The notes beneath the pieces are model-generated. The model was given only the letters and a program-made list of their open reading frames with translations, was not told where the DNA came from and did no database searches. The position numbers and the translations under genes were made by a program. This document shows positions 46,301 to 58,175 of a DNA stretch of 64,000 nt, piece after piece; the first letter of the stretch is position 1; each line of letters begins with the position of its first letter. This DNA is from Eleusine coracana subsp. coracana. Lineage: Eukaryota > Streptophyta > Magnoliopsida > Poales > Poaceae. The DNA lies in assembly GCA_032690845.1 (NCBI GenBank), contig CM064427.1, forward strand, positions 16,875,501-16,939,500, read 5' to 3'.

Positions 46301-47175
46301 AGCGAAAGGTTGCTCCATGCGGCTTCTAGGAAGCGCGTATGGGTCGTGCAAGCAAGTTTCTCCTGCAGGATGTAAATCGATTCGAGTCGCTACCCCTCAC
46401 AGTAACGAGTACCACTTGATCGCTGCTCCGGAACAGTGTCGGAAGCCATTAAGATGATGAGCGGGTTTAATACTATTGTTTGGAATTAGTAAGATTGTAT
46501 TGCAACCATGATTGTTATAGCTTTAGTGCAAACTAAATTTTATTATTCCACACGACAACTTAACTTGATGCTAAAACTTGAAAAACAAGGATTGACTCCT
46601 AGGCTGGCTTTCTAGCAATTTAAACCCTATCCCCAGCCTTTGCATGTCTAGACGGCGGCTGTAGATGGCCATTTTGACGGGTCAGACTTGCTGAGTAAAT
46701 TAGTTACTCAGGGCGTAGCACTATGTGATTTTTAGATGACCAGGACGGAGACTGCCACTGCGGTGGAAGAATCCATTGGGAGGGTCAGCGCCTCGATTGC
46801 TGGAACATCGAATGGGAGCTATGCACGAATGAAGACGAGGAGTAGTTCCTTACTTGCTGGTACGGTGCTGGGGCAAAGTACCTATTATGACCGGGATGTT
46901 CCCTGTGTGTCGTCGTGAGAGGATGATTATATCTTAGTTATTTCGTCGAACTGGTGAACCAGTGTTGAACAATTCGCTTCCGCAAATTTACTTCCGTCAA
47001 AACTCTGGTTTGTAATATAACTTCGGATTTATGTAAAACTCTGTTTCCCACCTATGCTCTTGTTGCAAGTATATTTCTCTGTCATGTGTTATACTATTGG
47101 GCGTCACAGCGCGTGTCATCACCCGAGGAAAATCCTAGAACGGAGCCGTCTCCGTGGTAAGACGGGTCCGTGACA
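43391..47175 (+). mobile_element. Solo LTR (long-LTR family), 3' of copy B
   Basis: 3785 bp from TGTGACACTCCTAGTATCAT to GGGTCCGTGACA, with target duplication CTTTT (43386-43390 and 47176-47180). No primer site, internal region or second LTR follows, so it is a solo LTR left by recombination between two LTRs. The uninserted paralogue is near 56110 (ACATGTTTTATCCATTC). It belongs to the same subfamily as 49954-53764. The minus-strand ORFs between 43769 and 44501 are shadows of GC-rich DNA. Confidence 0.93.
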
Positions 47176-47180
47176 CTTTT

Positions 47181-47409
47181 ATCCATTATTCTGATATGCT
47201 TGGAATATGTATGTTCTGCATCCTGACTTGCTGAGCAGTGAGCAGCTATTGTGGTTTAACCGTTAGGCTACGGCCTGTGCCATTACTGCCTTGGTGCAAA
47301 ATTTTGTAACGTTAATGTCCCACGATATGTGATGGGAAAATTTTCTCCATGCCATTGGTCTCTTATTCGCCACCAAGGAAATCTAGGGGGTGTGGTTCAC
47401 CGGCACCAG
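47181..47409. repeat. Array 3' flank continued after the solo LTR
   Basis: TTGGAATATGTATGT and TTGCTGAGCAGTGAGC match 56130-56190 downstream of copy C. Nothing coding is seen. Confidence 0.7.
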
Positions 47410-48370
47410 GGGCATGTTTGGATGCAGTCCTGAGCAAAATTGCCTGGCCTCAGCACCTGCCTGTAGTTTGCCTGGACCGTGTTTGGTTGGAGTCCTGGTA
47501 TTTTTGCCTGATGCGAGTTGCTTGTGCTGTTGCCTGGGGGCAGGCCGACGAAATCATGCGCCTGGGCTCCTTGCGCGAGCTGCCTGGGCAACCTAAGCTA
47601 TAATCACCCCTCCAACCCCACCCGTCGTTTCACCTTCTCATTTTTACTTCACCTTGTTGACTTTCCCCTTCCCTCTGTTCTCTTGGCGTTGCTTCTCCAA
47701 GGAGGGGAAAATCCAAGATTTGGACAATGGAGAGGATGGATGTTGTTGGGACCTTAATCTAGCTTGTAGATCTAGTGATTAGCTTCTTTTACTCTCAATC
47801 AGCCTCCAAAAGTGTTTCTACGGTATTTTTCTTGTGCGGCAAAGATGAGAGCATAAGCTCCTTTTCCCCCTTTTTGATCTCTCTTTTCTCTTTGTTTCCG
47901 TGACTCATAGTACAAATACAACCTTGGCATGCTTTAGTTTTATCATTTTCTTTATTAAGCCTTATGAGACAGCGTGTGCTCTACTTTTGTATGTAGTCAA
48001 ATGATCAACTAATATTAGTCTGTAATATAATAGAATGATTATTCATCTATATTCTATTCTCTATTTGACTTTTGTGATTTGTCATTTTTATTAAATATAT
48101 AGATCGTTGGTTACTTAATCATCTTGTACAAGAAATTTCTAGAGGTGATCTCACACACTTCAAACCAGTGGTGAACGCAACATAGGCAATTTTTAAGAGC
48201 CAAACACTACCTGGCTGTTGTATCTGATCAGGCAGTTTATCAGAACTCCAACCAAACATTGCCTAGTTTTAGCATCTGCCTGATCAGGCAATATCGGAAG
48301 CAGTAGTCTGCAGGTTCCAGGCAGGCGCGATTGCCAGGCAAAAGGTTCAGGACTGCATCCAAACATGCCC
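47410..48370. mobile_element. Foldback-like element with long terminal inverted repeats
   Basis: Starts GGGCATGTTTGGATGCAGTC and ends with its reverse complement, with a 3-bp duplication CAG (47407-47409 and 48371-48373). The inverted arms extend for about 130-150 bp with interruptions (a second match is TGTTTGGTTGGAGT near 47492 and ACTCCAACCAAACA near 48246). The middle is AT-rich. A 3-bp duplication and GGGC-TGTTTGG ends suggest a PIF/Harbinger-related MITE, but the target is not the usual TWA, so the class is tentative. Confidence 0.7.
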
Positions 48371-48373
48371 CAG

Positions 48374-49376
48374 ATGCCACACCTAAAGTTCGGCGGACCG
48401 GACCATGCCATGGCTCGTAGGGCCGGGTGACTGGCGCACCTCTGGGCCCTGGCGCCATGAAACCGATGAGGCGGTTCACCTGAGTAGCTCAGGCATGGCG
48501 AGATGACATCCGTAGTCCACCGTCGAGGATAGGAGGAGCCTGCAAGGCGCTCTGGCACCACAGGCAGCTGGAGGGGGCCGTGATCCGTGCGACAAACCAC
48601 GATAACTGCTTGTTGCTTCCGTGTGGAGAAACGCTTGCGAAACTCGTAACGATGAAAGTGAAGGCTGAGAGTGCACGAGTGACGGGAAGGTTGACACTGA
48701 AATTAGAGTGACAAACTATGATAAATCAACAGCCATTTCGTTAACTAGTGAAATGTTCATAAATTTTATTGGTAACCTGAATTTCGTGCAACAAGTGTGC
48801 ACATTTATGTTGAATAAAGGGCTAATGAACGTTTAAAATTGAGCATACTTTTTGGACACAACAAATTTGTGTTTGTCCCCGACAGCAGATTTGTTATCGT
48901 ACTTGTTGTACAAAATGTGAATATGTCACAAGATTGTCGACATGAGGGAAACTCACATACACGATCCATGTACAGTCTCTGTTGTTCTGCGTAATTTGGT
49001 CGTTTCCAATTGCATATTTGTCCTAGTCATCACAAGACACTACCAGTGAATTTCAACATCGGAAAAGTCGCGAGACCTCATAAAAGGAACGTTCAAATAA
49101 TCAACCTATAGTCTCCGACAGAGATAAAACTGATAGTACTTAAACGTAATTACTCAACATTAGTTATTAGCTAAGAAAAAAAGAAGTTAGTAAAACAGAA
49201 CCTCATTCATTTCTATCTTACCCCGACAGCATGTTTTTGTAAGGGCCCGACATTTGGCCCAACAAAAACGAGCGCTAGCAGCTCAGCTACAAAGCCTCTC
49301 ACTGGCCGCGACTCACTTCCCTCTACTCTCGCTTCGCTTCGCCGAACCAAACCCTCGCCGCCGCCCGCTGGCAACA
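48374..49376. promoter_or_regulatory. Upstream region of F-box copy C
   Basis: 48374-48700 is GC-rich with ORFs on the minus strand (48193-48697) that match no family I know. 48920-49130 matches 13780-13985 upstream of copy A, interspersed with divergent bits. The leader 49300-49376 (TCTACTCTCGCTTCGC, GCCGAACCAAACCCTCGCCG) matches copies A and B. The Stowaway seen before copy A is absent. Confidence 0.6.
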
Positions 49377-49953
49377 ATGGATCTGAGTGGGTGGCGCATC
49401 GCGAGCGTACAAACAGTTCACGCCTTCAACGGCCAGGACCAAGGCACGGTCACGGCGCTCAAGGCGGCGTACGAGTCCGTCCCGACCCCGCCCGCCGCCG
49501 CCGCGTGGTCCACGGCGGCGCCGAACGACGGCGTCGACCGCATCAGCCGCCTCCTCGACCAGATCCTGCGGAACATCGTCTCCCGCCTCCCCACCAACGA
49601 AGTCGCCCGCACCTCCGCGCTCGCCTCCCGCTGGCGCGGCCTCTGGCACTCCGTGCCACTCGTCTTCCTCGACGCCGGCCTGATCCCGGGATGCGTGAAG
49701 AACCCTACCTGGCGGCCAGGGCTGGAGGTAACGCTCGGCATCACCAACACGGTGAGCGATGCCCTCAAAAAGCACCCGGGCCCCTTCCGCTGCGTCCAGA
49801 TCACCTGCTGCTACCTCGACATGAACAAGGAGAAGATCAAAGAGTGGATGCAGCAGGTCGCCGCCAAGGGGGTCCAAGAGCTGGCCTTCATCAACCGCCC
49901 GTGGCCGTTCAACCTCCCCCTCCCCACCACGCTCTTCAGCTGCACATCCCTCA

Positions 49954-50600
49954 TGTGACACTCCTAGTGTAATAAGGGTCCCCATGAACAACACTTAGAC
50001 AGCATAAGATCCTAACACTAGAATTTGAATTTTAATTTTTCAATTCAAATCAAATTCAAACCAAATTGAATGACCTTTGCACTGCAAGTCCCAAATTTTC
50101 AGTAAAAGTCACCACTGCAAAAACTATATGTTGATCGTCATGGTCAAGTAGAATTTTGAGAATTTTCTCAGATTTTTAGTCCTTCAATAAAGGCCTCAAA
50201 TAAATGCTAGAATGGTTAAAAACCAGTTCTGCTCATAAAATTCCTAATCAAATTTTAGTGGGAACTGTTGGTACTTAGTCTTTTTATAAAAACCAGAACA
50301 TTATGGAGAACTTACCCTATTTTTGGTCTGATTTTAGCAGCTCTGGATTAATTCTATCAAAAATAACAAATGTAGTCGGCTGATAGGATTGGAAAAAGAA
50401 ATAAAAAAGAAAACTCCCTGTGGGACCCACCTGTCAGCGACCCAGAGAAAACACACTCGGCCGCAGCCACTCTGCCCGACTCGACGCGCGCCGCGTGGTC
50501 GCTGGCGTACGGCCAACGGCCGTTGTCGCGGATGGACGGCCCCACGCGCACGTTCGGACATCTCCTCTGTCGCCCTCTCCGAACACCCCCCCATTCACTC

Positions 50601-50685
<85 letters not shown>

Positions 50686-53600
50686 GCTCGCTTGCCGCGC
50701 CCCATTGGCGCCCGGTGCTGCTCCGCGCCACCGCCGCCTTGCCGTCGTTCCCAGGTGCTCGTCGATATCCACGGTATCGCCTCGGTGTCTTCAAGCTCCA
50801 CGCGAAGCTATCTTCCCCCTTCCACACCGAGCCGCCGTGAATCGGTTATTTCTTCCCCGCCTCCGACCGCCGCCCCTCCGCGTCGCCCGACCCCCACGGT
50901 GAGCCCCTAGTCGATTCCTTGCACTGGCACGAGTGAAAGCCCCTCCTTCTCCTTTCCGACCTCACTCGGCTCTCCCTCGTGCACCGTTCGTCCGGAACAC
51001 AGCCGCCGACCGCCGGAGCTCCGCCTCGTCGTCGCCGAGCTAACCCCGGTGAGCCATCCTCCCCTTATTTTACGCGCCACGTGTCCCTCGGAGCCCGCTG
51101 GTGGTTACCCCGGCAATGCTGCCGCTGCTGCCTCCCCTGCTGGCCGCCGTGCTCGTGCCACCGGGCGCCGCCGTCGCGCGCGCGTGCGCGCGCTCGGCTC
51201 GGCCGCGCAGGCCACTGGGCCGCGATGGCCAGTGGGCCTAGTTGCTCTCGGGCCGCGCCTGGCCCGAAGCGCTTGCGCGCGCGCGCTCACCCGCTAGGCC
51301 GTGTGAGTCCCAGCCCACTGGGCTTCCCTGATTGCGGCCCGCGAAGTAAAAATCGAATTTTCTTATTTAATCATTTCTAGAAATAGGTTAAACTTGTAAA
51401 ATGCATAGTAAAATAATTAATAGGTATTTTGAGGCAAAGTAAATTTTATTAGCCTTGTCTGGATTAGTATTAATAAGGAAAAATGCCAAGTTACAGTGCA
51501 TGTCAGTTTTACTTGTAGGATTGAATTATATAATAAAAACATTCATAAATGCATAATTAATTACAGAGAGCTGATAAAATCATGAAACTTGGTCACCAAG
51601 TAGGTTTATCAGTTTGAGTCTTCCTGGAAAAATGTCATAGGGTAAATCTCTGTATATTATCTGAAATTAATTTAATGTCATTTTTCTTTATAATAATTAA
51701 TAGAAATTATTGGCTTTGGTGCATGAAAGTGAAACTTAGCAAATAAATCACTCCTGGTATAATCTAATTATAATAAATCACCCCTGTCCATTTGAAGATC
51801 AGAATCATGTCAACTTAATAAACTATGCCCCGAGTGCAATTTTACCCGTTAATAAAAATGGTTCTGCTTTAGGACTGTTTCACGGGTACTTAGTACATTG
51901 CGAAGATTTTGCTCAACACACAAAAATACTAATTAATTAGCACCTACTGGTCATGGACATCGCTTACATAGCTTCACCCCGGCACACACAGACACACCGT
52001 ACTTTGGTGCGACGTTGTCGTGAGTAAGTACTGGAGTGCATGAAGGAAATACACGAAACGACCTCACCCTGTGCTTCCGCTAAAGATGCTATATTGCTGC
52101 ATTAATCAACACACCTCGCCCACTTCCATGAGAAACAGTGTACAGTAACGTATTTATTGAGAAAGTGCCATGAATCTTCTCTCATAGCATCATCTTTTGC
52201 ATCATGTAGATCACGCCGTGAACCACGTGGAGGTGGGACTGGAGCGGGAACCCGAAGGAGCCGGAGGTGCTGTTGCCGAGCAAGAGCAGACCCAAGGCAA
52301 GCCCCGGTGCATTATTCCCGTTTTAAATTTTTATTCTATCACTAGCTAGAGATGTAGGCTTGTCTGTGCATTAAGTGATAGGAGTTGATTGAAACCCTAG
52401 CATGCAGTAGGTCCCTCTTCCCGATTATTAGCCTCAGGACGGTAGTCGCTCTGCTTAAATTAGGACGACTACTTATCGAGTGGTATGGAGACCACTCGTA
52501 GATAGGAAATATGATCACTGGCGAATGATATCGGATAAAGAAAAGGGTGGATGGAATCACAATGAAGATCGGACGGGCAACTAGGTGGAAAGGGAAGGAC
52601 AGTTTGTCTTCAAGGTGGTAGCCCCGTCCGAGTCACCTAAGGCTACGCCTCGTGTTCGGCCCATGGGATCAAGTTTGAACGTACTGTTTGCATGCTGGAG
52701 ATATGAACCCAGTAAACCGATGTAGCTACGACTATCGCTTGGTCTGAAGATAGCCTTCTCCCTTCTTTGGTGGAACTGGGGCTGAGAGGAGGGAGCAATC
52801 CACCCACGGATGGCGGCACGGGGCGCATCGCGTTGGGGGACCCTTCTCGGGGGAGTCTGGACCTGGAAGACCCTGCGGTACCGTGAGCGAAAGGTTGCTC
52901 CATGCGGCTTCCCGAAAGCGCGTATGGGTCGTGCAAGCAGGTTTCTCATGCAGGATGCAGGATGTAAATCGATTCGGATCGCTGCCTCTCACAGTAACGA
53001 GTACCACTTGATCGCTGCTCCGGAACAGTGTCGAAAGCCATTAAGATGATGAGTGGGTTTAATACTGTTGTTTGAAATTAGTAAGATTGTATTGCGACCA
53101 TGATTGTTATAGCTTTAGTGCAAACTAAATTTATTATTCCGCATGACAACTTAACTTGATGCTAAAAGTTGAAAAATAAGGATCCACTCTTAGACGGGCT
53201 TTCTGGCAATAGAAACTCTATCACCAGCCTTTGCATATCTAGGCGTCGGCTGTAGATGGCCATTTTAACGGGTCAGTCTTGCTGAGTAAATTAGTTACTC
53301 AGGGCGTAGCTCTATGTGGTTTCCAGATGACCAGGACGGAGACTGCCACTACGGTGGGAGATTCCATTGGGAGGGCCAGCGCCCCGATTGCTGGAACATT
53401 GAATGGGAGCTGTGCACGAATGAAGATGAGGATTGGATCTTTGCTTGCCGGTACGGTACTTGGGCAAAGTACCTAGTATGGCCGGAGGGTCCCTGTGTGT
53501 CGCCGTGAGAGGTCGATTGTATCTTAGCTATTTCGTCGAATTGGTGAACCAATGTTGAACATCTCGCTTCCGCAACTTATTTCTATCAAAACTCCGGTTT

Positions 53601-53764
53601 ATAATATAACTTCAAATTTATGTAAATTCTGCTTCCCCAGCTACGCTCTTGTTGCAATTATTTTTCTCGGTCATGTGTTGCACTATTGGGCGCCACAGCG
53701 CGTGTCGCCACCCGAGGGAGATCCTGGAACAGAGCTGTCTTCGTGGTAAGGCGGGTCCGTGACA
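49954..53764 (+). mobile_element. Solo LTR inside exon 1 of copy C
   Basis: 3811 bp, TGTGACACTCCTAGTGTAAT to GCGGGTCCGTGACA, with target duplication CCTCA (49949-49953 and 53765-53769). Same subfamily and length class as 43391-47175. It contains a CT microsatellite (50605-50682). Copies A (near 14999) and B (near 40980) show the uninterrupted coding sequence. Confidence 0.95.
50605..50682. repeat. (CT)39 microsatellite
   Basis: An uninterrupted 78-bp CT run inside the solo LTR. It produces artificial Leu/Ser (plus) and Arg/Glu (minus) ORFs. Confidence 0.98.
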
Positions 53765-54986
53765 CCTCACCCGCCTGCACATCCCTCACCCGCCTGCACA
53801 TCGGCGTCTGGAAGTTCCCCAACACCGCCGCTCTTCCCAGAAGGCGCGGGATTCCCCCACCTCAAGGAGCTCTTCCTCAGCTTGATTACCATGAAAGATC
53901 GAGACCTCGCCCTCCTGCTTGACAGGAGCCCCGTCCTGGAGGTGCTCACCATCATCGCAAGTCAGACCGATGTGCGCCTCTGCTTGATCAGCAACAGTCT
54001 GCGGTGCCTGCAGCTGGGCATGTCTACAGTGGGTGACATCGTTGTGGCAGACGCTCCTCGCCTGGAGAGGCTCCTTCTTTGGAAGACACAGCGCCGTCGC
54101 ACTGGGGACAACAAGTTCTCCAGGATCAAGATTGGCAAGGCGCCCAACCTGGACATGCTTGGATACTGGCACCCCGGACAGCACCAACTGCAGATTGGCG
54201 ATACAGTCATCGAGGTAACAATATATGATGTCAATTCTAGTTTCTATTTTTCTCTGTTGTTAGTTGTGCGGCCAACTGAATAAGTATGGGAGCTTATAAT
54301 TTCTGATTCGCTGCATTGCATTTGTACATTTGCATCAGGCGGGCACCAAGGTGAGCCCAAGCACCATCATCCCAAGCGTCAAGATCTTGGCTTTGGCTGT
54401 GCATTTCGAGATCTGCAATGAGGTCAAGACAGTGCCTGCCTTCATCAAGTGTTTTCCCAACATCGAGGCACTCCATATCAAAGTAATACTTGTCAACCTT
54501 GCTTGTTTCATTTGGCGTTTTGCATTGCATCATTGTCACCGTGATCAGATGAGTTGTTCCTGCCCTCATCACTAATCATGTGTGCCCTAATTCAATTTGC
54601 AGTCACTCAAAACAGACAAGCACGCTGGAAAGGTAAATCTCAAGTTCTGGCAGGAGGCTTGTCCCGCTGAATGTGTCCAGCACATCAAGAAGGTGGTTAT
54701 CCATGAGTCTAAGGGTAGCAAAAATGAGCATGCATTCATCAAGTTCATTGGAGAGAGTGCACAGGTGCTGGAGAAGATGGTGATTATGCTGTGCCGTGAA
54801 TCGTTCTCTTCATTGTCGGAAAAGGGCCGCCATGAGAAGATGAAGTTTTTGCTTGCTATGAAATTAACCAGTAAGAATATCAAGGTTATCCACTTCAAGT
54901 TCCCATCCAATCCTACTCTATGGAGTTTCCCCGTGGCAGTAGATGTTTCATGGAGGGACCCTTTTGACCTTGACAGGGCCATATAA

Positions 54987-57200
54987 GTACTGATGATGAT
55001 AGTGATATGATGTCTCTACGGATGATAGTGATGATAGCGATGTCTCTACGGATGACTAAGCAACTACTAATTATGATGCTTGCATCTATATCTTTACTCG
55101 TTAGAACATTGGGAAGGTTTGAACTGATGATCTGTTGTACGTGTTTAAGTCAATTAGTAGAAACTCTTTCTCCTGCCGTGTTGTAAACTTGGCATTATTT
55201 GAGAGGCATTAACTGCTACATGTATTTCATCCTTCATTGCTGCTCTTTGTAGTACGCTTGTTTGCTCTTCAACATATTTATTGTGTGGCTGGTTGATTGT
55301 TCATTGTTAACAAATCAGTTGATTCGTGTTGTTCTGAATTTCTTGTACTGCAATTTGCTATATTGTGCATTGAAGATAGGTTCATTGCCATGCATTACCT
55401 GGTGACCTGGATGGTTTGATTTATTGCCATGAGTAGAGTGGTCATGGGAGCTGGGCGTATTGTTAATGCATGTTAGCAAACCATGTGCTCTTTTCTTTTT
55501 GTGGCTTATTGTTCCTATTTGTCAAAATAATCAAGCTGCTGTGTTTGAAAGCAGCAAAGAAAAATTCAAGTGAATACAGAAACATTGTGCCAATGTAGCA
55601 CCACTCAGTATGAAATTTCAAGGTATGCAGCTGTCTGAAATTTACTGGTAAGCCCACAGTAATTCTGGAACCTGTAGTAAAATAACATTCCTGTCATATG
55701 AAATTGTCAAACTCAGTCTAGGATGGCTTGTACACAAAACAGAGTACAAGGTTAGCACGTCCATATAATATCATCACTATAATGGTCAAATGAACCAATC
55801 AGTTGGAAAAGTCATCCCAGAGTTATGAGTGTTTGAGTAGATTGATTAGTCTGAATCTTCCTCCTGCAGAAACCCTACTGTTGCTTTAACTTGGTACTAT
55901 TTGGGAGACATAAATTGCTAGTACCTTTATTTATGCTGTTTATTAACATGTTTGTTTGCTCTTCAACATATATACTTGTGATTTGTATCCTTGATTGTTC
56001 ATTGTGGAAAAAGCTATCGATGCATTGTGTTGTGGATTTGTTGGACATCAATACATTATCTAGTTTTGTATCTCTGCTTGTTTTGGATTCAACTCCATAG
56101 CACATTTGGACATGTTTTATCCATTCTGTTCTGCTTGGAATATGTATGTATATATCATGTTCGGCTTCCCGAGTTGCTGAGCAGTGAGCTGCTATTTTGG
56201 CTTGTTCCATTATTGCCTTGGTGTAGATTTGTGTAACGTTACTGTCCCATGATATGTAGAATTCTGGCTACTCAAATAATTAACTAGAATAGCAATAGAT
56301 TGAATGATATCTTCTCCAGGTATTCAGAGATACACCCACCGTCGTTACATGATTGTTTGCTATTGTAGTATAGCTGTCTGATTGCTGATATAAACTTTGG
56401 TTCCTTTTTCACATAAGTTTGGGCTGTTGAGATGAGAAGAAATGTTAACGCTTGTTGTTTGCAGCCGTTTGGTTATCTTGTATCTGGCACCGAACTGCTA
56501 TGTTCCAACACAACGTATGATGCCTAGAAGGCCAGAACTTTTTTTGAGCTGAAAGACCCAGAATTTCACTGTAATATCGATGACACGAGGACAAGGACAT
56601 GGCTTTGCAGATACTAGCACACAAGTCCAACCCAATCCATGGCGTATGCAGACCAGTCTGAGACAAGATCCAGCTCGATAAGATTTTGCGTTCGCTGTTA
56701 GAAAGATTGTCGTTTTGGGCAAGCGTCGTGTGAAGGTGCTCTTGCGGGCGGTGGAGCAGAGCGTGCAGCCATGCTCGTAGTCCGCGAGGTGTGCCTTCGA
56801 CTTGGACACGAGGACGTAATGAACCTCCACCTCCACTCTTGGAGCGTACCGCTATACTATCAGCCTCTAGCTAGTGTCCGTGTGTTGGCAATGCACTACA
56901 TTATTCAATTTTCTGGAGAACCATACTAACTGCGTTTCTTTTCTTTGGCTGCTGTACGGTCTCCACAAAATTTAGTGAGGGAACTGAATAAAACGGGAAA
57001 TCACTTGTAGCGGAAAATTGTAGAATTATTATTATTATTATTGAGTAACTTGTAGAATTATTAGTTGCACTAGAAAGTGTGCCATGGGCCGGGCTGATCG
57101 TGGGTAATAAAGCCAACCAATTTGCAAATGGGCAGAGCAACGTCCCCCGTGTATAGGCCCAAAAGAACAGCTACTCAATTAGGGCTATCCTTCTTTGAAA
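54987..57200. other. 3' flank of copy C and intergenic DNA
   Basis: 55830-56260 is array flank (ACTTGGTACTATTTGGGAGACATAAA, CATTGTGGAAAAAGCTATCG) and holds the uninserted form of the CTTTT target site. A minus-strand ORF at 56498-56836 (MEVEVHYVLVSKSKAH...) has no family I recognise and may be chance. 56900-57200 is AT-rich with nothing identified. No tRNA or other RNA gene was seen. Confidence 0.5.
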
Positions 57201-57481
57201 TGTTTTGCGATGGACAACCTCGAACACAATGTATACGTTTGGTCAACGATTTAGAGGAAAAAGTTGTGATAGACAAGAAATAAACAGTGCATCATGCCAC
57301 TGACACTGACTGGAATTTTAGCTGTCACTAACCTGCAGAGAGTGCAGGTTTATTATTAAAACATGGAACGTAGCAAAGCCGCGACTAACGCAAGACACAC
57401 AGCAAGCAAGTTCCAGGTGTTGCAGGGACCGGGCGTCCCAACAACAATAGGGCACTCGCTCATAACATAGTATATGCATGC

Positions 57482-57799
57482 TCACATCGAATCGCATCCT
57501 CTCATCTCGGCGCAGCCGGAATAACATTCCGGAAGAAAGCGGCACCAAATGCGGCAATTCGCGTAGCAACTCTTGCACGCCTCAGTAGCACAGTCTTCGG
57601 CGCCGCCATTTTTGGGGATCAGCTGGGAGAGCACATCGGCGAGCTCCTGCGCCACGGGCATCTGCAGACGAAGTACCTGCTGCTGCTCCTTCTCCGGTGT
57701 CGCCCGAGCATGAACGGCCGCTAGCTGGGGTCCCACGACGCACAGGACTAGCGCGCAGATGGCAACCATCTTCAGCACGGCAGCGGAGGAAGAAGCCAT
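57482..57799 (-). CDS. Small secreted eight-cysteine peptide, gene 1
   Basis: 105 aa from ATG at 57799. Residues 1-31 form a signal peptide (MASSSAAVLKMVAICALVLC, then VVGPQLAAVHA), so the product should enter the secretory pathway. A middle segment rich in Glu/Gln/Leu (EKEQQQ, ELADVLSQLIPKNGG) could be a propeptide or helix. The C-terminal third has eight Cys with 4, 2, 3, 3, 5, 3 and 5 residues between successive Cys, enough for four disulphides. The pattern has three Cys-x3-Cys pairs; it is not the defensin, thionin or lipid-transfer layout, and I do not know a named family. The start was chosen over the in-frame Met seven codons upstream because the paralogue at 62420 shares MASSS. Single exon. 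A TATA box is at 57921-57927. Function unknown; defence or cell signalling are possibilities only. Confidence 0.85.
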   Translation of the reverse strand: MASSSAAVLKMVAICALVLCVVGPQLAAVHARATPEKEQQQVLRLQMPVAQELADVLSQLIPKNGGAEDCATEACKSCYANCRIWCRFLPECYSGCAEMRGCDSM

Positions 57800-57920
57800 T
57801 GCAATTGCAACACAACACACTGGCGAGTTTTGTTGGCTACAAATGAGAGCTAGACTGGGTGCGTGTACTTAGAAACTTTCTACTGACGATGGTGTGGAGC
57901 GTCAGGAACAAGATTACGCA

Positions 57921-57927
57921 ATTTATA
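57921..57927 (-). promoter_or_regulatory. TATA box of cysteine-rich peptide gene 1
   Basis: Minus strand TATAAAT within TTCTATAAATTGCGTAATCT, 122 bp upstream of the ATG. The same block with one change stands in front of gene 2, so it is conserved since the duplication. Confidence 0.75.
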
Positions 57928-58175
57928 GAAGGTTGCGTGCCGATCTATCTATCTAGTGCTTACAAATTTGGATCGATCTGATGCATGTGAATGTCGTGTT
58001 TTTGGCCGTTTCTGCACGTCGGCATCAAAACATGTGTAGCACGCGTCGGTTAGGTGTAGCACCTAATAATGCACTTCTTCCTCTCAAGTGGATAATGGAT
58101 TTGTCCCTTTTTTTTTTTGAATGGATTTGTCCTTGTAGTACGGAGATGATAAAAAAATCTTCCTTTTGTTTCCTA

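Larger units (their letters stand above)
49377..54986 (+). pseudogene. F-box/LRR-FBD-like gene, copy C, split by a solo LTR
   Basis: Exon 1 is 49377-49953 plus 53765-54214, exon 2 54339-54482 and exon 3 54603-54986. The first part keeps the F-box (DRISRLLDQILRNIVSRLP; note LLDQ instead of LPDQ) and the LRR start. A 3811-bp solo LTR lies in exon 1 at the codon for Thr in TSLTSLHIG. Right of it the coding DNA holds a 19-bp tandem duplication (53766-53784 and following) and a one-base insertion near 53830. Both shift the frame, so even precise LTR removal would not restore it. Exons 2 and 3, including the FBD-like VECVQ-equivalent segment (AECVQHIKKVVIHESKG), are uninterrupted. The longer frame opening at 49254 upstream is not used by the paralogues. 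Confidence 0.92.

Noticed and set aside
49254..49376. Upstream ATG extending F-box copy C by 41 residues
   Set aside because: The equivalent leaders of copies A and B are not open in frame, and MDLSGWRIAS at 49377 is the start shared with copy A.
50523..50840. Long ORFs rich in Ser-Leu (plus) and Arg-Glu (minus)
   Set aside because: They are translations of the (CT)39 microsatellite and its GC-rich flanks inside a solo LTR.
56498..56836. 112-aa minus-strand ORF as a gene
   Set aside because: No recognised motif, no paralogue in the array and no convincing promoter. It was left as intergenic.
57582..57818. Alternative minus-strand frame over cysteine-rich gene 1
   Set aside because: No signal peptide or Cys pattern; the frame is not conserved in gene 2 with comparable content, whereas the eight-Cys frame is.
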